The notes beneath the pieces are model-generated. The model did no database searches, had not been told where the DNA came from, and was given only the letters and a program-made list of their open reading frames with translations. The position numbers and the translations under genes are program-made. A stretch of DNA of 12,795 bases from an uncultured Clostridia bacterium. GTDB taxonomy: Bacteria; Bacillota; Clostridia; Oscillospirales; Ruminococcaceae. Position 1 is the stretch's first letter. Each line of letters opens with the position of its first letter. The DNA lies in the NCBI GenBank assembly GCA_947089135.1, contig CAMUJF010000032.1, positions 1-12,795 on the forward strand, in the 5' to 3' direction. Shown piece by piece: positions 5,871 to 12,795 of the stretch.

Positions 5871-6448
5871 ACCTGCTGTATGAAACACTTCCCGCCGTTT
5901 ACGAGTACGGCGGGAAGCAGTTTGAGGTAAACACGGATTTCCGCTGCTGGATAAGGTTTGAGCTGCTTTTCACGGATCAGGATGTTCCAATGCGGGATAA
6001 GAAAAACGCGTTACTGCAAATCATTTTTCCGACTGTTCCGCCCGATCCCGATTTGTGGGAGTTTATCCTGTGGTTCTATCAGTGTGGGAAAAAGTCCCCG
6101 GAAATAAAGGCAAACGGCAAAAGCGGCAAGGCAAAAAAGCAAGCCGCCGTCTACTCTTTCGAGCATGACGACGGTTATATTTACGCTGCGTTTTTAGAGG
6201 TATACGGCATTGACCTTACCGAGCTTGATTATCTCCACTGGTGGAAGTTCAAATCGCTTTTCCGCGGATTGCACGACTGCAAGTTTACAGATATCATGGG
6301 CTATCGCGCGGAGGACTTAGACGAAGCTCCCGATTACCGCAAGAAATTTTTGCGGGACATGAAGAAGCTGTACGCTCTGCCGCGGTCGCTCTCCGAACAG
6401 CAGAAAATTGATGAGCTTAAGAGAATAAGAGAACAGCTAAAGACGTAA
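5867..6448 (+). CDS. Gp15-family tail assembly protein
   Basis: A 193-residue protein, ATG 5867 overlapping the previous stop by 4 bases (ATGA). The sequence follows the Phage_Gp15 pattern: LLYETLPAVYEYGGKQFEVN, a DFRCWIRFELLF helix, WEFILWFYQCGK, a Lys/Gly-rich linker (about residues 82-96), SFEHDDGYIYAAFLEVYGID and LDYLHWWKFKSLFRGL with conserved Trp and Tyr, then a basic helical C-terminus. The YSFEHDDGYIYAAF and LHWWKFKSL motifs are characteristic. The family is encoded just before the tape measure gene in A118-like phages and is thought to work in tail assembly. Here the tape measure gene is separated from it by the inserted minus-strand gene. Confidence 0.9.
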   Translation: MNLLYETLPAVYEYGGKQFEVNTDFRCWIRFELLFTDQDVPMRDKKNALLQIIFPTVPPDPDLWEFILWFYQCGKKSPEIKANGKSGKAKKQAAVYSFEHDDGYIYAAFLEVYGIDLTELDYLHWWKFKSLFRGLHDCKFTDIMGYRAEDLDEAPDYRKKFLRDMKKLYALPRSLSEQQKIDELKRIREQLKT

Positions 6449-7003
6449 TTACAGCCTTGCAAGCAGTTCGGATTTCTTTGTTTGAAATTCCTCTTCGGAA
6501 ATAATGCCTTTATCCTTTAAGGCTGCAAGTTTTTCGATTTGATTTAAAACATCTTGTTCGGGTTCTTGCTTAATTGTGTTTTGAGCTGATCTGCAATTAT
6601 TTTTAGCGTTTTCAAATGTTTGCTGAATCTTTTGAACAAGACTGCGTTTATACGTAACTAAAATGCTATATGTTTTTGTGATAGTGTGTACTTCTATATG
6701 ACTTCCTGTCAATCCGTTTCCACTGCTGCTTATTGAATTGATTTCACTAAGCGGTACTATGTCAGAAGCAAAATTACCAAGTGCTTGATAATAAAATACA
6801 ATTCTTTTGTCTGTTAAAAAAACAACTCCGGGAACAGTTTCTCTTTTCCTTGTATTGCTGTTTGACACTGTAAGATTGGTTGGCGTAACAAATAAGACTT
6901 TTTCGTCTTCTGTCAGCATTATTTCAGCGTTCTCAATATTTTTTTTATTGCCAAAAGTGTTTATTTCAAAATCTGATATAGCACGTTCCACATCGCTTCG
7001 CAT
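6449..7003 (-). CDS. PH-like domain protein with C-terminal SHOCT domain; probable moron (cargo) gene
   Basis: A 184-residue protein on the opposite strand to all its neighbours, ATG at 7003 with AAAGGAG about 7 bases upstream. Residues about 25-130 resemble a bacterial PH (bPH/YokE-like) domain: LTEDEKVLFVTPTNL, GVVFLTDKRIVFYY, a DIVPLSEINSISS strand, and a strand-helix end (TYSILVTYKRS, then a helix). Residues 150-184 match the SHOCT short C-terminal domain almost word for word (QIEKLAALKDKGIISEEEF, then KKSELL). SHOCT is an oligomerisation or binding module. There is no signal peptide or membrane segment, so the protein is expected in the cytoplasm. The gene is AT-rich (22 G/C of 60 at 6721-6780), has its own promoter and interrupts the gp15-tape measure order. 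These are moron features, suggesting expression in the lysogen. The function is unknown; a superinfection exclusion or host-fitness role is only a guess. Its stop codon abuts the gp15 stop with no gap. Confidence 0.85.
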   Translation of the reverse strand: MRSDVERAISDFEINTFGNKKNIENAEIMLTEDEKVLFVTPTNLTVSNSNTRKRETVPGVVFLTDKRIVFYYQALGNFASDIVPLSEINSISSSGNGLTGSHIEVHTITKTYSILVTYKRSLVQKIQQTFENAKNNCRSAQNTIKQEPEQDVLNQIEKLAALKDKGIISEEEFQTKKSELLARL

Positions 7004-7031
7004 AGTGTACTCTCCTTTTTATGTTTTTTTC

Positions 7032-7060
7032 ATTATACCACACACTCGTTTAAAATGCAA
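7032..7060 (-). promoter_or_regulatory. Near-consensus sigma-A promoter of the PH/SHOCT gene
   Basis: On the minus strand TTGCAT (7060-7055) and TATAAT (7037-7032) are separated by exactly 17 bases. The -10 is perfect and the -35 matches TTGACA at 4 of 6 positions. The transcript would start about 20 bases before the ATG at 7003, leaving room for the AAAGGAG site. This gives the gene transcription independent of, and against, the late operon. Confidence 0.7.
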
Positions 7061-7082
7061 GTTTTTTTGAAAGGAGTTCGAT

Positions 7083-7262
7083 ATGAAACCCATAAAACCT
7101 AAAAAACACAAGATATTATGTCCGTTCTGCGGTCACCCGACTTCGGTAATGGCAGACGAAAACGCTGTGTGCAAAGGCGTTTATGTTAAATGCAAAGGTG
7201 CACACTGCGGTATAGAATTTGAAATTAAAATTAACAACAATATAAACAACGAAATCAAGTAG
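7083..7262 (+). CDS. Small zinc-ribbon protein
   Basis: A 59-residue protein, ATG 7083, with AAGGAG at 7071-7076. It carries two cysteine knuckles, CPFCG (Cys13, Cys16) and CKGAHCG (Cys37, Cys42), with an extra Cys30, a basic N-terminus (KPIKPKKHK) and a C-terminal strand EFEIKIN followed by an Asn-rich tail. The layout CxxC-x20-CxxxxC resembles Com-like and other small phage zinc ribbons that bind nucleic acid or regulate translation. The zinc ligands are seen; the function is unknown. It is AT-rich in its 3' half and sits between the minus-strand cargo gene and the tape measure gene, so it may have come with the same insertion. It is too short for default gene callers but has a good start site. 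Confidence 0.75.
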   Translation: MKPIKPKKHKILCPFCGHPTSVMADENAVCKGVYVKCKGAHCGIEFEIKINNNINNEIK

Positions 7263-7306
7263 TGCCTATGTGCCGATGATTTCACAACTTTTTGGAGGTG
7301 AAAGAA

Positions 7307-10300
7307 TTGGCAGCAGACGGCAGATTACTATTTGAAACAGGCATTGACAATTCGGGATTTTCAAACGATGTGAGCAACTTACAGGCAACCGCCAACGTCG
7401 CTATGGGCAATATCGCTGCTAACATGGTAAGTAAGATGTCCTCGGCGGCGGCTCAGATCCCGCAGCAGATGATAACGGTAGGTTCAGGCTTCGAGGCTTC
7501 CATGTCGCAGGTCGCCGCTACTATGGGAATAACTTCCGCGGCGGCTGAGTTCAAAACGTTATCCGATGCGGCTAAGGAAATGGGAGAGACTACAAAATTC
7601 TCCGCTTCGCAGGCGGGTGAGGCTCTTAATTATCTTGCTCTTGCGGGATACGACGCTAACAAAGCGGTGGCAGCTCTGCCTACCGTTCTGAATGTCGCCG
7701 CGGCGGGCGGTATGGAACTTGCGGCGGCTTCGGATATGGTTACGGACGCGATGTCTGCGTTGGGACTTGAAACATCTCAAATGGCTGATTTTTCGGACAA
7801 ACTTGCTGTAACGGCGCAAAAGTCGAACACGTCCGTGTCCCAGCTCGGCGAGGCTATTCTGACGGTCGGAGGAACAGCCAAAATGCTGTCGGGCGGGGTC
7901 ACAGAAATGAATACCGCGCTCGGAATCCTTGCCGATAACGGTATAAAAGGCTCCGAGGGCGGTACTGCCTTGCGAAACGTTATTTTGTCATTGTCCGCGC
8001 CTACCGATACCGCAGCTGCCGCGCTTGAAAGTCTGGGTGTTACAGCTTTCGACGCTTCGGGTTCAATGCGACCGCTTCAGGATACTTTTTCAGATTTGAA
8101 TACGGCATTATCCACGCTTTCCGATCAGGAACGCACCGCTGTGCTTAACGAGATATTTAATAAAGTTGACTTGAAATCCGTCAACGCACTTTTAGGAACG
8201 TCCTCCGAACGCTTTGACGAACTGAGCGGGTATATATCCGACTGTGCGGGAGCTGCGGCTCAAATGGCTGAAACCATGGACGATAACCTTAAAGGTGATC
8301 TTACTATTATGCAGTCCGCGCTTGAGGGATTGGGTATCGCGGCTTATGAGAAATTTCAAGTTCCATTCCGCGACGCTGTACAGGAGGTTACGACTTCCGT
8401 AGGTGGACTTACGGAGAATCTTTCAAGTGGTAAACTTTCAGAAAGCGTTGACAAGGTTGCAAACGGATTTGCTAAAATTGCTTCTACAGCCGCCGAATTT
8501 GCTTCTAATAAAGCAATTCCCGCGCTTTTAAATACGTTTGAATGGATAATTGACAATGAACACGTTTTAAGCGGTGCTTTAACGGCAATTGTATCAGGGT
8601 TTATTGCATTTAAAGCAATAACAGTGCTTCCCGCAATTATTACATCAGTAACTACTGCTTTAGCTGCACTTAATCCAACTGTTATTGCCATTTCAGCTGC
8701 ATTTGCTGGAACTATGGCAATCATGGAGATGTATACCAAACATCAAAATGAAGTACGCAAAGCCGCCATGCAGAGCGCAGCAGTGTATCAAGTGGAAGTT
8801 GACAAAATAGACAATCTTACAAAATCGTATCATAGCGTTGTTGAAGAAGCCAATAATTTGGTATCAGTTCAAGAAGATGAGAACCACAGACTTAACGCTT
8901 TAAAAGCAGCATTAGCAGAACAGGTTGACGAGAACGGGAATGTCATTGGCAGCATGGAACTTGTCAAAAACATAATTTCAGAAATTAATGAAATATATCC
9001 CGAACACATTGAACTGATAAACGGTCAAATCAAGGGATACCGCGAGTTAAGGTCATCAATTGACGATTTTATTGAAAAAACACGCGAAGAAGCTCTTATT
9101 GAATCCAAAAAACAAAAATGGTCTGAGGCAGTAACTATTTACGGGGATTTGACAGTAAAAGACGAAGAACTCTATAATACTTGGATGGAGACCGAAGCCA
9201 AATATAAAGATGCAGTGGCGCGGCGTGATAAATTCCTTTCAGGTCCCGGCAATTACACCATAACTCAAAAAGAAGAAGCACGAGCTATGGGTGTAAGTAT
9301 GAAAACATATTTTGAAAACCAATACGAAAGTGCTTTAGCGGCGTGGGAAGCGGCAGGAGAAGCGTATTTGAAAAACCGAGACCTTATGTGGGAGACAGAG
9401 AATGATATTAGGGAATATACAGAAACGCTTGCTGATGTTTCGTCTGAAAGTACCTCTTTATCGTTACCCGTACTGCCATTTGTAAATAGCAGTATTTCTG
9501 CTATTTCGACGGTTTCCGATAAGGTAAAGAGCGTTCTTGCAGATCAACAGGAAGAAGTTAATACTTTCCTCGAATCAGCCTGGAAACAAGCGGAACACGC
9601 ATACGCCACGGGAGCGACAGCAACCGAGGAGGAACTTTACCGCCAAAAAGCCGCGCTACTTGAGCAGTACGGAAACTCCGAGCTTGAAGATCACTGGAAG
9701 TATTACGAGGACTTATACTCCTACCAGAAAGAATACTCCGAAAATTCTATCCGTCTCGCCGAGGAGGCGGCGCGGGAGCAAGCCGAGATACGCGACCAAG
9801 AATGGAACAACATTGCTCACAAACAATCTGTCGGGCTGCTTACCGCCGAGGACGCTTACCGCGAACAGCTTGCCTTTATCCAAAAATACTGTCCCGAATA
9901 TTCCGACGAGTGGTACAGCTATTACCAAACTGTTCTGGAATATCAGCGTGACGCTCAGCAAAAGCAGGTGGATTCCGTCAAGGACGGCATTGCCGAGCTT
10001 GTGTCCGAATACAAATCCGCCTACAAGGAACTGGAAAGCGCGCGGGAAAGCTACAAAAACCGCCTGATGTCGGTGGGAAGCCTTTTCAGCGTTGATACCG
10101 AAACTGACGAAAACGGCAATACCTCTAAGATAGTAAGCGTGGAAAATATGCGTAAGCAGATGGCGGAAATGCAGAAATACCACGATTACGTGTCAAAGCT
10201 TAAAAGACGCGGTGCGTCCGGTGAACTGCTCGGAGAGCTGACGGCTATGGATTTCGAGGACGGCTCTTTTACGGCGATGAATCTTGCGAAAATGTCCGAT

Positions 10301-10918
10301 GCGGAATTCAACGAGATAAACGAGCTTTACAAAGCCAAGGAGGAGCTCGCCGACAAGCTTTCGGACGAACTGTACGCACCGGAACTAACCGATTTGAACG
10401 AGAATCTTGTAAGCAGCGTTAAGGAAAAGTTTGGAACGCTGCCCTCCGAAATTCAGGAGATCGGAGCGGAGGCTCTGGCGGCGTTTATTGCGGGACTCAC
10501 GGACGGCGATATCAGCGGGCAGGTTGAAAGCTTCGCTGAACAGCTTGCAGCCGACTGTGCCGAGAGAATACAAAACAGCTTCGCGAATACAGAGCTTGAC
10601 TACTCCGCACTGCTTAACGCTGACACCTATTCCATGGGCAAGAGTGCGGGCGAGGATTACGCGGAGGGCTTCAACGAGGCTCTTGCGCAGGTGCAGGCTG
10701 CTATCGCGGCGGAGCAGTATTCCGCGGCGGCAAGTACTGTTTCCAAAACAAGTTCGAACAGCTATACTGCTGCGCACGGCGAAACTTCGGACGGATCGGC
10801 TCCTGAGGTAATATCCGTCAATATCAATAATCGGTTTGAGGTGGACGGCGAGGCGCTTGTCGAGAAAACGACCTCAACTCAAAAACAAATAGAGCGAAAG
10901 AAGGGAAGATCATGGTAA
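7307..10918 (+). CDS. Tape measure protein (TP901 family)
   Basis: A protein of about 1203 residues setting tail length and helping DNA entry. I chose the TTG at 7307 because GGAGGTG (7294-7300) is correctly spaced for it and the product then begins AADGRLLFETGIDNSGF, like related tape measures; the TTG at 7292 overlaps the binding site. Residues about 55-350 form the conserved TP901 core (FEASMSQVAATMGI, FSASQAGEALNYLALAGYD, GIKGSEGGTALRNVILSLS, and MDDNLKGDLTIMQSALEGLG). Residues about 420-472 are strongly hydrophobic and could insert in the membrane. A long charged coiled-coil region follows to about residue 1100, then an Ala-rich end. With about 1.5 angstrom per residue, known for tape measures, the tail would be near 180 nm. 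Bases about 8440-9540 are clearly AT-richer than either end. The end overlaps the next gene by 7 bases. Confidence 0.95.
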   Translation: MAADGRLLFETGIDNSGFSNDVSNLQATANVAMGNIAANMVSKMSSAAAQIPQQMITVGSGFEASMSQVAATMGITSAAAEFKTLSDAAKEMGETTKFSASQAGEALNYLALAGYDANKAVAALPTVLNVAAAGGMELAAASDMVTDAMSALGLETSQMADFSDKLAVTAQKSNTSVSQLGEAILTVGGTAKMLSGGVTEMNTALGILADNGIKGSEGGTALRNVILSLSAPTDTAAAALESLGVTAFDASGSMRPLQDTFSDLNTALSTLSDQERTAVLNEIFNKVDLKSVNALLGTSSERFDELSGYISDCAGAAAQMAETMDDNLKGDLTIMQSALEGLGIAAYEKFQVPFRDAVQEVTTSVGGLTENLSSGKLSESVDKVANGFAKIASTAAEFASNKAIPALLNTFEWIIDNEHVLSGALTAIVSGFIAFKAITVLPAIITSVTTALAALNPTVIAISAAFAGTMAIMEMYTKHQNEVRKAAMQSAAVYQVEVDKIDNLTKSYHSVVEEANNLVSVQEDENHRLNALKAALAEQVDENGNVIGSMELVKNIISEINEIYPEHIELINGQIKGYRELRSSIDDFIEKTREEALIESKKQKWSEAVTIYGDLTVKDEELYNTWMETEAKYKDAVARRDKFLSGPGNYTITQKEEARAMGVSMKTYFENQYESALAAWEAAGEAYLKNRDLMWETENDIREYTETLADVSSESTSLSLPVLPFVNSSISAISTVSDKVKSVLADQQEEVNTFLESAWKQAEHAYATGATATEEELYRQKAALLEQYGNSELEDHWKYYEDLYSYQKEYSENSIRLAEEAAREQAEIRDQEWNNIAHKQSVGLLTAEDAYREQLAFIQKYCPEYSDEWYSYYQTVLEYQRDAQQKQVDSVKDGIAELVSEYKSAYKELESARESYKNRLMSVGSLFSVDTETDENGNTSKIVSVENMRKQMAEMQKYHDYVSKLKRRGASGELLGELTAMDFEDGSFTAMNLAKMSDAEFNEINELYKAKEELADKLSDELYAPELTDLNENLVSSVKEKFGTLPSEIQEIGAEALAAFIAGLTDGDISGQVESFAEQLAADCAERIQNSFANTELDYSALLNADTYSMGKSAGEDYAEGFNEALAQVQAAIAAEQYSAAASTVSKTSSNSYTAAHGETSDGSAPEVISVNINNRFEVDGEALVEKTTSTQKQIERKKGRSW
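8440..9540 (+). other. AT-rich mosaic segment inside the tape measure gene
   Basis: By hand count, G/C is 37 of 60 at 7441-7500, then 24 of 60 at 8641-8700 and 23 of 60 at 9121-9180, returning to 29 of 60 at 9901-9960. The segment encodes about residues 378-745: the hydrophobic stretch and the first coiled-coil part. The reading frame is intact, so this looks like an in-frame module exchange within the gene. Confidence 0.6.
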
Positions 10919-11310
10919 AAACAGTTATAGGCGGTATAGACGTTCAGCGGTGGATAACCGATTATTCATGCAAATGTCCCCCCGTAAAAGGAAACAACGA
11001 ATTTCGTTCCGCCAACAGAGAGATGATTTTTGACAAAAAAGGCGACGAGGTTATACTTGATATTGTTCTCGCAGAAGTTCCCACGCCCGTTTCCGAAGCT
11101 CTCGCGCAAAAGCTTGAAGCTCCGACTGTGGAGGTGGACTACACCACACCTGTACCCAGACGCAATAAATTTTACAAAGAAGATTATTCTGCCGTATGTG
11201 AGGACGCGGATCCCGATGAATACGATTTTGAGATAACCGACGGAATACTCTGGACGATACGCCTTTCTCTGCGCTCGGCGGAGCTTGTAACTTCGCCGGG
11301 CAGTCTTTAG
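10912..11310 (+). CDS. Small tail protein following the tape measure (distal-tail region)
   Basis: A 132-residue protein, ATG 10912 within the end of the tape measure gene (7-base overlap); the purine-rich GAAGGGAAG upstream can serve as a weak binding site, and coupling is likely. It starts KTVIGGIDVQRWITDYSCKCPPVKG and includes LDIVLAEVPTPVSEALAQKL, VEVDYTTPV, and a closing beta region (YDFEITDGILWTIRLSLRSAEL). Small beta-rich proteins with the V-x-V-D-Y-T-T/S-P pattern are usual right after the tape measure gene in clostridial siphophages. By position it belongs to the baseplate or distal tail. No enzymatic motif is visible. It ends SPGSL followed by TAG, at a point where the next frame has no standard start codon. 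Confidence 0.75.
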   Translation: MVKTVIGGIDVQRWITDYSCKCPPVKGNNEFRSANREMIFDKKGDEVILDIVLAEVPTPVSEALAQKLEAPTVEVDYTTPVPRRNKFYKEDYSAVCEDADPDEYDFEITDGILWTIRLSLRSAELVTSPGSL

Positions 11311-11311
11311 C
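11305..11311 (+). other. CTT-TAG-C junction: possible +1 recoding or unusual restart site
   Basis: The previous gene ends CTT TAG followed by C. This is the same arrangement as the RF2 +1 frameshift site (CTT TGA C), with a weak GGG at 11298-11300 four bases upstream. A +1 slip on CTT would enter the frame of the next gene at AGC (11309). That frame is open from 11291 and has no ATG, GTG or TTG until GTG 11348. The alternative is restart at a non-standard codon near 11312-11333. Confidence 0.25.
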
Positions 11312-11347
11312 TTATACAGCTTAGACCTGAAGATAAATAACAACAGC

Positions 11348-12667
11348 GTGTCCGTCCCGTTCGGCGGCATAAAATTCTCCCGCTCGGTAAGCGGCTTCGG
11401 TGCGTCCGGTATTTCCACGGGACAATTCGAGTTCGACCTTTGGGACGAATTCGGGCAGTACTCCGAGGCGATACTCGCGGGAGCGTCCGCGCGGTTATAT
11501 GAGACAAACGTAGCGTTCCTGCCGTCAATGGAGTATTACATATCAAAGCGTTCCGTAAACGATAAAATATGCCATATAACCGCCTACGATATCATGTCCG
11601 AGGTCGATAAGCCCTTTGACGCAGCCGGATTTGATACGTACTTTGAGCGCGGTCACAAAACTGTGGACTGCCATTCGGTACTGAACGCGATCAAAAGCCA
11701 GTGCGGATTTTCTTCTATCGGTTTCAGCGACGCTTTCGGTACCGAGGATATTAATTTTACAAAGGAACAGCTTCAGGATACCACCTGCCGCCGACTTCTG
11801 GAAACCGTTGCGGACGCTATGTGCGGCTGCTGGGCGGCTTCCGGAGACGACGGTAGTTCCGTACGCCTTAACTGCTTCGGGGAATCCAACGCGGCGGTAA
11901 CTACAGTTCACGATTACGCCGAGATAAATATGCAGGGTAAGCAAAAAATAACCGGGCTGGTTGTTACCGATTCCGAAAGCGGGGAAAGAACCGAGTCCCT
12001 TACGGGCGAATACGGCACAGTGTTTACTGTGGATACTCCCTTTGCCGAGGCGGCTAAAAAGTCGTGGAAACGTGTGCAGGATAAACTTTACACCGCATGG
12101 AGATGTGAAAAAGCTTTGCTGACTTACGTTACACCCGATATCCCCGCGTTTACCCTGATGAAGTTCGGGGAACGGGAACTCATGGCGACAAGCTTCACGA
12201 TCTCGGTGGATTCCACGGGCGTGTACTTTTCAGGCGGCGCGGATCCGCAGGACGAGGAACAGTGGCGGTATGAAGATTATACGCAGCGCGCCCTGAACGA
12301 ACGCGTCCAAATCGGAAAGACCGTGGGGAACTCCCGGTTTGACAAAAACGGATTTTGTTTTGTTAATAAAAACAGAACCTCCGGAAATTCTTCCGCGAGG
12401 AAAGCCTCCGCGAGAAGCGTTCCCTATGAAACAGACGGCTCCGATCCCAATATTGAAAAATACGGTTTTTCCGTAGGCGATAACGGTGTGACTGTTTACG
12501 ACGGCGACATGGTATCTTCGGGAATTTTTGAAAGCGCGGAGAAAATCGATGACAACACCGTGATCATCAGCTATCCCGGTTTTAAGATCAAATATACAAA
12601 AATCACCGAGGGAAACAAGGTAAAACTCAAAAAAGAAATCATACGGGAGGGTGATGAAATTGGCTGA
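11348..12667 (+). CDS. Tail hub / tail-tip protein
   Basis: At least 439 residues from the first standard start in frame, GTG 11348. Coding-like sequence continues upstream without a stop to 11291 (LYSLDLKINNNS before the GTG), so the true N-terminus is probably about 12 residues longer or made by another mechanism. No ribosome binding site precedes the GTG. The protein is beta-rich with VPFGGIKFSRSVSGFG, FEFDLWDEFGQY and MEYYISKRSVNDKICHITAYD near the start, ITGLVVTDSESGE in the middle, and a C-terminal repeat-like basic patch (SARKASARS) before beta strands. The segment order (hub-like domain reading a strand-rich N-terminus, then helices about residues 100-160) fits a gp27-like or Tal-type tail hub encoded after the tape measure. 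No peptidase or hydrolase motif is seen. The family call is tentative. Confidence 0.75.
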   Translation: MSVPFGGIKFSRSVSGFGASGISTGQFEFDLWDEFGQYSEAILAGASARLYETNVAFLPSMEYYISKRSVNDKICHITAYDIMSEVDKPFDAAGFDTYFERGHKTVDCHSVLNAIKSQCGFSSIGFSDAFGTEDINFTKEQLQDTTCRRLLETVADAMCGCWAASGDDGSSVRLNCFGESNAAVTTVHDYAEINMQGKQKITGLVVTDSESGERTESLTGEYGTVFTVDTPFAEAAKKSWKRVQDKLYTAWRCEKALLTYVTPDIPAFTLMKFGERELMATSFTISVDSTGVYFSGGADPQDEEQWRYEDYTQRALNERVQIGKTVGNSRFDKNGFCFVNKNRTSGNSSARKASARSVPYETDGSDPNIEKYGFSVGDNGVTVYDGDMVSSGIFESAEKIDDNTVIISYPGFKIKYTKITEGNKVKLKKEIIREGDEIG

Positions 12668-12795
12668 TTTTGAGGACGCTCTGGCATGGTGGCTGATCGA
12701 CGGCGGTACAGGCGGCAGCGGCGTTCTCCGCGCAGTTATAGACGACGACAGCTCCAATCTCACAATAGCCGCGGGAGACGCGCAGGAAAACGAAT
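12660..12795 (+). CDS. Tail-tip/appendage protein, 3' end outside window
   Basis: The frame is open to the end of the window, giving about 45 residues beginning ADFEDALAWWLIDGGTGGSG. I prefer TTG 12660: GGGAGGGTGA precedes it with normal spacing, as for the TTG-started genes at 4454 and 7307, while ATG 12654 is only 3 bases from GGAGG. The start lies inside the end of the preceding gene (8-base overlap), so the two are translationally linked. No family is recognisable from this fragment; by position it belongs to the tail tip or side structures. Confidence 0.65.
   Translation, partial: MADFEDALAWWLIDGGTGGSGVLRAVIDDDSSNLTIAAGDAQENE

Noticed and set aside
9537..10067. Open frame in a second + frame within the tape measure gene
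   Set aside because: The product is rich in Arg, Pro, Thr and Asn with no family pattern, and the tape measure frame is continuous through it.
12390..12418. Short near-repeat (TCCGCGAG...) in the hub gene
   Set aside because: Only about 8 bases repeated, encoding SARKASARS; too short to call a repeat element.
1..12795. CRISPR arrays, tRNA or rRNA genes, insertion sequences, attachment sites
   Set aside because: No regularly spaced repeats, cloverleaf-like sequences, transposase genes or flanking direct repeats were seen on either strand by reading.

Overview
The window is a stretch of the late (virion structural) region of a long-tailed, non-contractile phage or prophage. Its protein set is a Phage_min_cap2-type minor capsid protein, a GP20-type scaffold, an HK97-fold capsid protein, gp6-like and Minor_capsid-type neck proteins, a Gp15-type tail chaperone and a TP901-type tape measure. 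That set is typical of A118-like siphoviruses of Bacillota. The roughly balanced base composition, strong GGAGG ribosome binding sites and several TTG starts suggest a gut Clostridia host (Oscillospiraceae/Ruminococcus-like); this host call is an inference. No integrase, repressor, lysis gene, tRNA or attachment site is present, so the sequence alone does not prove a prophage state. There is no tail sheath gene, which supports a siphovirus.

Layout, all on the + strand unless stated. Positions 1-1151: 3' part of a minor capsid protein whose AT-rich C-terminal part carries a zinc-metallopeptidase motif (HEHGH). Positions 1148-1357: a small acidic partner gene overlapping it. Positions 1378-1464: two successive terminator-like hairpins with a promoter-like sequence between and inside them. 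Positions 1491-3402: scaffold, major capsid protein and a small HeH/LEM-domain protein. Positions 3404-4879: four neck genes (connector, head closure, minor capsid/neck, tail terminator). Positions 4901-6448: tail tube protein and two tail assembly chaperones. Positions 6449-7003, minus strand: a PH-like plus SHOCT-domain cargo gene with its own near-consensus promoter. Positions 7083-7262: a small zinc-ribbon protein. Positions 7307-10918: tape measure. Positions 10912-12795: tail-tip genes, the last cut by the window end.

The head and tail genes read as one tightly packed late operon building capsid, neck, tail tube and tail tip. Three AT-rich islands break the GC-richer background and look like later arrivals or swapped modules: about 430-1490 (metallopeptidase tail, partner gene and terminators), 6449-7262 (minus-strand cargo and zinc ribbon), and about 8440-9540 inside the tape measure gene.

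The best candidate for a poorly described system is the first island. A capsid-attached putative protease toxin and a putative immunity gene sit behind a perfect-consensus sigma-A-type promoter that lies exactly at the junction of the head domain and the cargo domain, and are closed off by tandem terminators. The second candidate is the minus-strand PH/SHOCT gene, which has the features of a lysogenically expressed moron beside the tape measure gene.
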